From positions 1,736,001 to 1,800,000 of the forward strand of contig RQOL01000466.1 of assembly GCA_013076295.1 (NCBI GenBank): a stretch of DNA of 64,000 bases. The letters are read 5' to 3'. Source of the stretch: Sanderia malayensis. Its lineage: Eukaryota > Cnidaria > Scyphozoa > Semaeostomeae > Pelagiidae. The notes under the pieces were generated by a model that was not told the DNA's origin, did no database searches, and saw nothing but the letters and a program-made list of their open reading frames with translations. This document shows, one piece after another, positions 51,301-61,306 of the stretch; within the stretch, counting starts at the first letter, position 1, and each line of letters opens with the position of its first letter. The position numbers and the translations under genes are program-made.

Positions 51301-51675
51301 GACGATACGACAGGTAGTGGCTACAGGCCGTTGAGAGACTATTGCTCTGTTGATGATGACTCGTTTGTGAATGATAATAGTGTGAATTGGCTGCGCGTTG
51401 ATACTAATATTATCCTGCCAGCTTATATGGACACGAATAGGGTACCATGCTTGTTTCCGTTGCAAGACGAACTACTGAGTCCCAAAGAGCTGGATGCTAA
51501 GACAGATAATAATAAACAGAACAAGAAGAGAAAGAAAGGTAAAGGCAAAGCAAAGAAAAATGCAGTGATGCAGAAAAGACTCAACAAAGGCACGAATGCA
51601 ATGTCAGAAGCAAAGGAGGGATCGACAAGGGACACTGCAATGATTCACTATGGTGATTTGGATTTGGATTTTTGA
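48302..51675 (+). CDS. ICE2: ICE2 (NARG2), little elongation complex subunit 2
   Basis: Subunit of the little elongation complex, which with ELL and ICE1 drives RNA polymerase II transcription of snRNA genes. Exons: 48302-48366, 48672-49152, 49229-49348, 49445-49489, 49597-49788, 49917-50073, 50207-51675; 2,529 nt, 842 aa in this model (human 982). Conserved parts: FPKLTLPYPYASSITRDEQ, TWKIPIEIKHLGEG, RDANYFCYREVL, and the C-terminal NARG2 domain FDIWKLGKIKILVSSKC, RIFPKTEYQSSFGVEEFSV, LLKEIENQSEEGCYMLTH, ending WLRVDTNIILPAYMDTNRVP. A run of ten SKQDEKSST repeats interrupts this last domain, and a Lys-rich tail follows. The first exon is uncertain: a frame open from 48343 also ends at a strong donor (48491) of the same phase, with ATG only at 48466, so alternative first exons are possible. 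Confidence 0.92.
51022..51291 (+). repeat. 27-bp coding minisatellite, ten copies
   Basis: Ten consecutive 27-bp units encode SKQDEKSST, with variants SKHDDKSST (unit 5) and SKEDEKSST (unit 7); a partial unit SKQDD follows. The array is in frame with ICE2. Because the unit length is a multiple of three and lacks stop codons in other frames, it also opens an incidental plus-strand frame and an antisense frame across the same span. Confidence 0.97.
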
Positions 51676-52194
51676 TCACACGACCCCCTGGTAAATTATA
51701 GCAGTCAATGAACACGTAATGGCATATGGCGTCGATTTAGGGAGGCTGTAATATGCCAGTATGAAGGTTTGAATTCAGAAAAATGAGCAGTTTAGGGATA
51801 TACAATCATAATTGCATTTAGATGCAAAATATACACTTCGATACAGAAAATAAAGCTATGATTAGGAAGTGACTTAATGCAGCATATAATTAACGGTAGT
51901 GAATTTAATGTTTCTATTTGCTATAAAATATAAAGTGAAATCTCTCACGATAAAATTACTCGTCTGAAACTATGCCTTCAGTTGGACTACTAGATTTTAC
52001 CCCCTTGCTATTACGCGACTCGTGTTACATTGGGTGGTGATTAATGAAAATTACGGGGGTGTGAAGGCATGCCTGGCATTACTACTGAATTTAAACTCGT
52101 AGCCTTTCGATTTGAACAAATTAAACGCAAAATATTCAAACTTACAATTTCGCCTGCAATCAATAGTTGCACAGCGAGCGAGGTGGAAGGTGTT
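51676..52194. other. Convergent intergenic region ICE2/UBR3
   Basis: 519 bp between two convergent stop codons, holding the 3' ends of both genes. The plus-strand AATAAA at 51849-51854 probably serves ICE2. Confidence 0.55.
51849..51854 (+). terminator. Poly(A) signal, ICE2
   Basis: Canonical AATAAA 174 bp after the ICE2 stop codon. Confidence 0.55.
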
Positions 52195-55100
52195 TCAGAA
52201 CCTGTTGCCGTGCCATCCCCATTTCTTGCAACTTCTGTCGAAACTATGAGACAGCCACTGCTGTTCAAGTCTGTGGTACCTCTGTCTACTCAAGAACAAC
52301 GGCTTGCCACGCCTATACAAAAAATTGCAAAAATCAACTCAAGGTGTATTGCAAAATGTCCAAGGCATACCACTATACGATACAATGACAGATGCAAACA
52401 GGGTGTAAGTAAACTTACTTGAGTTCTCTGTCTTCTTCGCCAAATCTATCGAGATAAACAGAGCCCCAGAGAGAAGCTCTTTCAGATCTGATAACGAGAA
52501 TCGAAGACGAAGAGACGAGAAGGAATATGCCAGTGCCACAGCCACAGTCAATAGAATGCTAAAATCAAAAGACGGTATGCAATCAGCTATGACAATTTAC
52601 AACAGTCTTACTTTTACCATACTGCTACTATAGTACATATTACACACGCAGAGAAGACTCTCCCTATTTCGGTGTGATTCCTTCATCCTCTTGACGTTTC
52701 AATACAATTTGTTTCTTTCTGGAGCCACATGGTTGTACGAGAATACTAACATTTAAGATGCTATGACAAGGGTGATTGACAAGCCTCGCTTTCAATTACA
52801 CAAGCTGCCGTTCAGAGTGAGGCAGATAAGCAATAATAAGAATAATAAGTACGACTTCTTTCCCTTAATCAGTCTTTTCCATCTACTTTAATTGCCTAAT
52901 AACGGGTCAAGACCAAAACGACGTAGCTTCACATTTACTAAATTTATTCATAATATTTTGAAATAAGCTACACGCGCTAAGAAAGCTTGTTTAATCACAA
53001 TTACCAACCTGCACGCATTCGTAGACACCTTTGGAGTTGGCACAACAAGCTGATCTGAAACAAATGAATGCACCACAAACGAGACACAGTGTTGATTCAC
53101 TTGGTATTGTGTCGCATTTCTGGCACTTCTGCTTTCGATAGTACTGGAACAGGCTGAAAAGAGATGAAAGTGAGTACATTCAGATTTTCGATGCGCAACC
53201 TCCTGGATACATGTCATTCTGCACTACTGGTAAAATACTGTTAACTGTCACTCCAGGGGGTAGCTATCCTTACCTGTCGTAGGCTTCAGGAAGGGGCAGA
53301 AGTCTTGGAGCTGGGAAAACTTGGTTAAGAGGCAACAAGTTCTGAAAAAGAAATTGTTCTCATTAGACTAGGTGTAGAGATAAAGCAGTCAAATAATGCA
53401 AGCACCTTAATAGTTCACAGGATACGCTTAAATCAATTGACTCTCAGCGTGACAAATCATAATATCAAGAAATTATCGGTGCCCTGAACTGGGACAATAA
53501 ACTACAGTACAATCCACTAATCAAACATTTGATATTTTGAGTTTTTCACAGTATAATTTACCCCTGATACAAGGAAACCAGGAAATCACAAAATATTGTT
53601 TGTCTCCTTCGAATGTACTTTATAACGGAATTCCACAATAGAAAATCTCTATTTGACTGAGTTATGGAAGTCGCCAACCTATTCTTTGGCGGGTAAAGTT
53701 CGAGCAATTAAATGAGCTATACTTACCAAGTCTGTAGTAGAAGTTAACCTTAAGGTGTCACAAGCTTTTTCGCACCATGCTCTCACGACAGTGCTGCCAT
53801 TCGAATTGCGCCAATGCATCAAATCGGTGGCACAAACGACGGGTGGAGCATTTTGTTCCATATTATTATTGTCCCTGAGACCGAGTGAAAGTGCCAAATT
53901 CGCAAACTCGTCATGGTCCTATGTGGGAACAAAGACAGCGAAAAGTTTAAGTCGAGAGGTGGGTTTAAGAGTGGTGTAACTCGTTAACTCGTAAAGGCTT
54001 TGAAATAGGGACAAAACAACGTGTCTCACCTTGTTAAGAGAGAACTCCGATTCAAGCAAAACTGTGGACAACATTGCAGCCATTCTTAGAAAAGGTACAC
54101 AAAATTCTTGTATCTTCAACTCAATGGCTTGCGGGGTTAAGATCGACTGACTTATCTGCAAACAACAGTAATATCATTCATATCATTCCAGTAAGATTGC
54201 ATCTCGAACAAACGAAAATAATATACATACACCAGTATCTTCCTCGGAAACACCGAAACGAGATCTGACACGCGAGACTGAGGCACACACGACACCAAGA
54301 ATATCACTGGCTGTAAGATTGGCGCCATCCTAAAGAGAAGACAAAGAGACGCTTTTAAGTTTGCGATTTTTAGCATACATGACCCCCGGGTTCCCTGCGC
54401 AACCAATGTGCGATTATCAATTGCACTGCAAGCAGATTCAGGGGGAGTCACATACCCGTAAATTTTGACCAATGCTTTCAAACATTCGAGACTCTCCTTG
54501 CTTAATCTTGAAGCTCAGGATAAATAGTGCCTGGAGTTGAGAGAAGAAGAGAAATTGACTTATTTAATAAGGAATTGACTATGCAAAACAAGATGACACC
54601 AAATATTTCATTAAAATTCAATAGGTGAGAATTGTTACCTGTACTATGACTAAGTTGTATAATGCTTTCACCAGACAACGAAAATGAACTGAAATTGATA
54701 TAGAAACAAATGACCTGAGGTTAAATAACAAATATGTGTAGCAAGAGAGGATGTATACCGTGATTCTTATCAATGATCTATTATAAGTCATTACCTTCGG
54801 TTATCCATGTTGGCCATGTCAGAACAAATTCAAGCAAAATTGTAAAGGCATCATTAAATATCAACGGAACAAGTGAAGAGTCTAATGTTTGTGTAGTACC
54901 ACAACTAAAATAAAAAAAAACAGAGTTCGCAAATTGGTCTTGCATGTGATGATCTAAACCATGTCACGGCAAGTCGAAAAATGTTGAAATGCATCAAGAC
55001 TCGGATTCAAATTCGTATAAGAAAAACGGCCTGTTATCGAGCATCCTATACTATATAGCCGAATTGCATACGGAATGGGATACAATTAGCTAAATAGTTA

Positions 55101-55217
55101 CAACATGCTCCACTTACCCCATACTCTGCAGCTGATCACCCATTAATCTTGTCCAAACATTCATGGTTGGTCCTTGTAGACTTTGACTGTGAAATTGGAG
55201 GATCTCGAAAAGAAACG
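52195..55217 (-). CDS. UBR3: UBR3 E3 ubiquitin ligase, C-terminal part only
   Basis: Eleven exons give the last 406 residues of a UBR3-type ligase: 55217-55118, 54904-54795, 54688-54639, 54530-54456, 54329-54231, 54155-54030, 53918-53727, 53341-53274, 53153-53009, 52558-52419, 52312-52195. Phases agree throughout. The C-terminal UBR autoinhibitory domain is intact: [66 protein letters not shown]. The CxxC and CCxx cysteines match UBR3 better than UBR1/2 (VYECVQHS versus human UBR3 YCECVLHS). Human UBR3 has about 1,890 residues, so the UBR box, the middle region and the catalytic RING are missing. No acceptable upstream exon was found up to the receptor gene at 60.17 kb, although other introns here are only 70-330 bp. 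Either a very large intron separates the rest, or the gene is truncated. Confidence 0.92.
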
Positions 55218-55555
55218 CTAGAAAACAATATCATACATACGAGGTTAGACACGCCACATTTAAATAGAAGCTATTGAGTGCAGATCGGACTTCCACTAAT
55301 ATTTCTACTGAAATCCAAAGTTATACAGTTATACGTATGAAGCAGATTGCTAACATGCACTAAGATGAGAATTGCAATAGTTGATAAGGTTTAAAGCTGT
55401 TACTTTACATTACGTTTCTTGCTTATGCAAGATTCGGGCAGCTCTATCATACATCAGCTGGAGTCTTAATCCAATACCCCTTGCGTAAACTTATAAATCT
55501 CTACAATCAATTTATGAAAATACTATGTTGCAAGCAAAAACTGAAACACAAGAGC

Positions 55556-55578
55556 GGGTGCACAAGGGGTACGTGCAC
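55556..55578. repeat. Short inverted repeat GGGTGCAC/GTGCACCC
   Basis: GGGTGCAC at 55556-55563 and its reverse complement at 55571-55578, within a C-rich segment that looks transposon-derived. Confidence 0.6.
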
Positions 55579-55657
55579 CCCTACCCACTTTTCTGAAACT
55601 CCACAGTATATAGGCAAAGAAAAAACTCCCCAACATATAGACAAAATTGCTAAAAAC

Positions 55658-55691
55658 GTTTGATAATATCAATGGGCAGATATTATCAAAC
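55658..55691. repeat. Perfect 13-bp hairpin
   Basis: GTTTGATAATATC at 55658-55670 and GATATTATCAAAC at 55679-55691 pair perfectly around an 8-nt loop (AATGGGCA). Could be a palindromic transposon end or an RNA hairpin; nothing adjacent decides. Confidence 0.85.
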
Positions 55692-58600
55692 TGTTGTACC
55701 AAGCACCACAGTTTCAAATCCTGTAAACATCACTCGGTACAAAATTCATTCTTTTTGCTTATAACCGCAAGTTATTCCATATTCTACTGCTCGCTTTGCT
55801 GGATTACAACTTAGACCTTATGGCATGTGTGAGTTTATTCAATTAGCCAGCTTAAGCCTCTCGTACAATAGTATTGCTGGGTATTAGAGTGTACGGGTTA
55901 AGGCGTGCCATAGCGTCTTACGCACACTGCATAGAAACCCTATTGAACGCGCAAGCTCTCTGATCTTACACAGTCAGTCATCATGCGAGTGTAACACTGG
56001 TTAACATGCAACGAAACAGATTATTAACAACAAACTGATCCGTGTTAAGTTCGTATTCATGAGGAATTTATGCATCATACAGTTGCATTTGTAACAGGGT
56101 GACCATAGGGTTAAAGCGATGAGACGGTGTGAGCATGGTTAGCTTTCTTTGAAGATTAACAGGCAATCTGAGGTCGGTTGACACGAGATGTCCCGTATAG
56201 ATGGGTTCACCCACATACACACTCTCAAACACACAACAAGCACGATAAAGCAAATCTTGAGCGTGTAGAACATGATATACACACGTATACGCAACATATA
56301 GCACAATACACGCAATGAGGTACACTCGTAAGACATTGCTCCCTTGTGCAATTCAATGTTGATTGAATACCCAGGGAAATAGGAACTGAGCTCGTGTTAT
56401 AAACGAGTTATAAAAAGTCAACATCAGCACAAATGTTGGGGAGTTTTATGCTAGTCGACCAATCGAGACCTACACCTGCCTAAAGATATAGTAAACATAT
56501 ATAATACTATTTACTACAACTATGAGATATATGTGACAAACACAGTATAGCCTTTCTGTATGGGGCACAAAAATCATGAAGTTCCTTTGCTAGATCTCAA
56601 CCTATATTGGTAATACAAGTGAATAGTAGCACACATATTGGATACTATGTACTAAAATTGTGTGGTGTCTGTGTCGAATAAACAAACACAGAAGTGGGGC
56701 GAACAAAAATCACGTGACCTGTCTGCCTGGTATTTTAATGGCACAGATCCCTATAGAGAGTTGTCTCCGAGATTCAACCGTCTCACATAAACAAGCTTTG
56801 CAATGCAGAAACGTTGGAGCTCGTATTGTATAAATCTACATGGCGAGAGACCCACGACACTGTGGGTTTGTTTTTAAAACGTTTGATTAAATCGGAATTA
56901 GTTGCATGCAAATTCCATGGAGAAGTGATGGCTCTAGATAGAAAGAAATAATGGGAAAGAGATATATCAAGCTATTCACGCAAGTAGTTGCGCATACATA
57001 TTTGATGAAGTAACGTAGAAGACCACTCAAGCCCAAGCACCTGAAGCTGTACTATAAACGAGAGCTAATGGCATTGCTTTATGTCTTAATTACTTAGAGA
57101 TAGAACCGTTGTTTTGTGGTGGCAAGCCCTTAATTAAGTTGTGGTAGCCGGACATTTCGCGCAGAGATTGGAAATAAATTGAATTATCCGCAGCGAATAC
57201 AGATAAAAGTAGAAAACAACGAAGTTGCATGGGATGAATACGCGCGAAATTCAATGACACTTAACGTGATTGGATAATTCCCATACAGCTTGCGTTGAGT
57301 AATGAAATGCATTATGATTCACGAACTTAATTAAACGATATATCAGCCAAGGTATTCCCCCCTGCTGTTCCATTTTTCAATCGTCTTCAATTGTGATTCA
57401 ATTCACAGAAATGTCAAACGGATGGCAACTCATCGTTGCTCTATATTCGTTCAAGAAAAGCCCGTTGCGGACTAGCCTTATGATAATCGAAATCCTGTGT
57501 ATAACTAAGCAACTATGGCGGGGAAATATTTGCCTTGTTTCAGTCGCAAAGAGCTGCCAATCCGATTTTCTTCATGTCCTGTTCGCGAATTGAAGTGAAA
57601 CTGAACAGTACATTACAGCTAACCGGGGTGACAAAGAGTTACAGCGCCTCATCCTAGGGTCCAAGAAAACCATTCCTAGAATCTTTATACGAACACCGTA
57701 ATCCTGACCTCAAATAATAAGTGTTCATAAGTGTGCAGAATAGTCTATAGAAAACTATACCACAAACAGTTGCTGCTTCAAGATATTTGGCTCGTTATAT
57801 CAAGAGTCGATTTGTTAAATTGAATAAAAATCAAATATTAATTTTAAAGAACCAAGAAGAGAATAGAAACTGTATTTTGCTTGGTTATTAAGAAGCGAAT
57901 TGATTCAAAAAAAGCATCTGCAGAAAGCCCCAAATGATCGACGTTTGATTAGATTAAGGACACATCGTGTATGTTGAGCTCCTTTGGAAGCGTCTCCAAA
58001 GACATTCGAAATAGCTGACCAGTTTAATCTCGTCTGGCAATGCTTGTAATCGGAAAATGCGCCACTCACAAGGAATTTCGGGCAGGGTAAAGAACGAAGC
58101 GATCGAGCAAGAGATTGCCAATTACACGGAACAATACGTGTTATGATAAAAGCAGTAAACAGCACAAATAACGAATCAATCAATCATAAAGGAAAATGCC
58201 AGTGATGGCGCCTATGTTGCACGAAATAGAATTGCCAAATGTAGAACAAATTATTGTGAGCTGCGAATGAATGAGTGACTGACTACTGAGGAGGAGCTCA
58301 CAACGCATGGAATTGTGTATTTCTATCCCCCCTCGGGTCAACCGGAAACCTTGCCGCCTGCAAAGGCAACGATAATATGTCAGTTAGCCTGCCTGCCTCC
58401 GAAAAAACGAGGACCAACAACCATCCCCTTTCAAGGAAAGTGCTGCTAAATCTGATGCGGAAATGTGCTGCATCATAACTTGCAAAATTTGGCATCGGTA
58501 AAGTTTGATTTGGTGACACGCCATAACTCCCAAGGCGTGTCGCGAAACAAGATATGTTTACTGATAAACTGAACGTATTTCTTTTGAGTAGGATTGAAAA

Positions 58601-60169
58601 ACATCATAGAAAAAAGTCTTTTTAAATCGAACAGCTGCCATTTAGAGTCAACGTGAATAAGAAACAGCACGGTGTTTGTTAGTAATTATTTTCAAATGAT
58701 ATTGAAAAAGCAGTGACGCATTGAATTGCGTAAAGTTGATATGATCGGTTGTGAATAGACTCCACGCGGTGCGAAGAAGCATAACTAAGAGGTAGTGAAA
58801 TGCAAATCAAAAACAAATTTGACAAAATGGATTCAATAGGGCTTGAATGGAAGGCATTATTCCGTAGTATGCTTTGTTCCAAATAGGAAAGTAATGTGCA
58901 GGGAAACTGCCCGTGAAAACGTAGCTAGTTCAAAGCGACAGAACAAGGAAACGCAGTTAAAGACTGGGGGTCCTTTGTCAACCCATTCACTTGGGAATCA
59001 TAATTTCATCTATACAAGCGTGAATTGAAGAAAGGGAACGGCAGATAGAGATAGTTTGCCTTTTAAGTTTCCACGGCGAAATTGTTACTTTGCATTCCAA
59101 TGAATCGAGCTAAGAGATAGATATATACAACGTTGCGTTGTCTTGTGAGAGAAATCATCTCCGGGTTGCTTGCTGCAGATCTTCAAAAAAACAACAAACA
59201 ACAAACGGAAAACGATCACACACGAATACGAAGAAGTTGAAAGATTTTAACGCAAAGTTCTGCACAACAAAGACGCAGCTACCATAACAAACACGAGCTT
59301 AAACGTGTTGTTCACGTCTTGGGTGTCGCAACAGTTTAGGCCTATATCTTATCACCAGTGCGTATGGTCGTGAATTGTAAAGCAATTGACGAGCAAAGAC
59401 AGGATAATTAATTTAACAAATAAAAACTCGTGAGTGTGTTGCTTGTAAAAAGAAACAGTTGTTGCTGCTGTAAGAAGAATCATCATCAGACAGGCACGCT
59501 CCGCTCTGCTAACCCAGTTGGGTTGTTCAATCGGTGAGTTAATGAGCCAGGATTAGTGCGAATTAGTGATTTTCACAGAGAATGCTAGTTGGATTACGTA
59601 TAGGATATGATTATTCGACGATATATTGTCTGATGGCTTCGGTTTGGTGGTAGATAGGACTCAGTCTGTGGATGCAAGGCACGTTTCGCGTCAACCAAGA
59701 AGATTAGAGTAAGTTGTCTAGTTCATCGAATGTTTGCTGCAGAATTGACTTATTCTTATATGCAAATGTAGAGCATACGAACCAAGTTGATGATTATTCT
59801 CGAGAAACACCTGAAAGGATCACTTCACTACTAAAGGGAGATTTCGACTTATTAGATCAGACACAAATATAGATGATCGATAATACAACTCATTTGGGTG
59901 TGTGAATATTCGGTTGTTGGTGAAATATATTTCCAAAGTTGGACATTATATATACAACACTGGGCGAAAAGTTGAATTAAATATTGGCGGACGTTTGTGA
60001 CAAATTCAAAGACCTATTTATAGACGATAATAGGACAGAGAACTTAAAGCGGATAGCGTCGGAGAGTGTTTGCAGATATAAGAAGAGAATTTATCATTCG
60101 TAAACAACATTTTTATCATTCGTCTGTCGCATAGACGACACACACAAATTGACTCAAATTCGCTCGAAA

Positions 60170-61306
60170 ATGGCAGAGTCGGCTGTTGATCGAATGAGAA
60201 ATTTTCAGATATTTCTCTTCTGTTTGGTCGACGCAATTTCGATCCTTCTCAACGCTGGAATATTACTGTTACTGGCCACTGGCAACAGCAACAACAAAAA
60301 GGTGAAGGCAAAGAAAAACAGACTCTTCACTGCGAATAAATTCTTTGTCAGTAACGTCGGCTTCCAGCTCGTAACGGCGCTAACGGCGATCGTGTTTGCG
60401 GCCAGGTTTCAAGAAAACAAAGCGGCAGAGCTTCGAAAAGACACGGTGATCGTACAGATCACATTCACCCTGCTCGGTTTAGGTATGACTCACTTCATGT
60501 TGACTATCGATAGGATAGTAACGATAACGATGCGCGCTCGCTATTCGCTCGTGCTCAGCGCAACGCAGACAAAGTTGATGGTGGCGATATCGTGGGTGAT
60601 ACCAACCATGGTCGCGATCGTTTCGGCGGCGATCGTTACGATTGGCAAACCGTCGAATCAAGTGTCGTACGGACTTGCGATACTCACGGTGTTGAGCGGT
60701 CTAACGTCTTGCGTCGTCCTAGTCGGTCTCAACGTGTTTTTGTTCAAGAAAATGCACGCCGGCAATAACAACGGCGACGTACGGAGGTCAACACGGAGAA
60801 CGAAGCTGATGACGATCGTGGCAGATCCTGAAATGTTACGCGAAGACAGCAGCGTTTCGGAGTCGCGAATTTGCATCGCAATGGCCGGTCTGTACGTACT
60901 GTTGATGTTCCCGCAGATTCTGTTCGCGTTCGGAAAGCTGTCAAAAACGCGCGGCCTACTAGATATGTGGTACATGCAACTGGCAAGCACGCTGATGCTG
61001 TGCAGCGGCGTCGTTGACGCGTCGCTCTATGTTTACATGGATAAGATACTGCGAAAAGATTTCCGCGCGAAATTGCGCCAGTTGAAGAACAAGCTGAGTA
61101 CGACAAACGCGGGGAACGACGATAAAGACGGCAAAGACGACGATAATGATTATGATTATGGCTATGAATCAAGAACATTGACGCCCAGGGGCGTGCATAA
61201 AGAATCGCGGATCATCATGGATAATGGTGCAGGGAAAGATAGCATGAAAGGCAATGAAACGATGCTGCCACAGGACATCCTTAAAAATGAGATTATGCTA
61301 TTATAA
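60170..61306 (+). CDS. Divergent class A-like 7TM receptor
   Basis: Intronless 378-aa protein. Seven hydrophobic segments at about 12-37, 57-80, 93-117, 135-159, 165-193, 232-255 and 265-290. Class A landmarks are present but altered: DRI at 114-116 instead of DRY, W142 in TM4, FPQ at 247-249 in place of the CWxP core, and DASLY at 283-287 instead of NPxxY, followed by a basic helix-8-like KILRKDFRAKLRQL. The N terminus is short with no glycosylation sequon, so there is no obvious large ligand-binding ectodomain. The C tail has an acidic run (GNDDKDGKDDDNDYDYGYE). The start is the ATG at 60170. Codons are much richer in G+C and CpG than the surroundings. I cannot name the subfamily; orphan cnidarian-type receptors are the closest analogy. 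Confidence 0.82.
   Translation: MAESAVDRMRNFQIFLFCLVDAISILLNAGILLLLATGNSNNKKVKAKKNRLFTANKFFVSNVGFQLVTALTAIVFAARFQENKAAELRKDTVIVQITFTLLGLGMTHFMLTIDRIVTITMRARYSLVLSATQTKLMVAISWVIPTMVAIVSAAIVTIGKPSNQVSYGLAILTVLSGLTSCVVLVGLNVFLFKKMHAGNNNGDVRRSTRRTKLMTIVADPEMLREDSSVSESRICIAMAGLYVLLMFPQILFAFGKLSKTRGLLDMWYMQLASTLMLCSGVVDASLYVYMDKILRKDFRAKLRQLKNKLSTTNAGNDDKDGKDDDNDYDYGYESRTLTPRGVHKESRIIMDNGAGKDSMKGNETMLPQDILKNEIMLL

Larger units (their letters stand above)
55218..60169. other. Gene-free stretch upstream of UBR3 exons
   Basis: 5 kb without a confident exon on either strand. It includes a repeat-like segment with two inverted repeats at 55.55-55.69 kb, and the upstream region of the 7TM gene. One exon-like stretch on the minus strand (55414-55479) is discussed under findings. 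Confidence 0.5.

Noticed and set aside
56068..56351. 70- and 85-codon minus-strand ORFs as upstream UBR3 exons
   Set aside because: Low-complexity hydrophobic readings, no UBR similarity and no matching splice phase.
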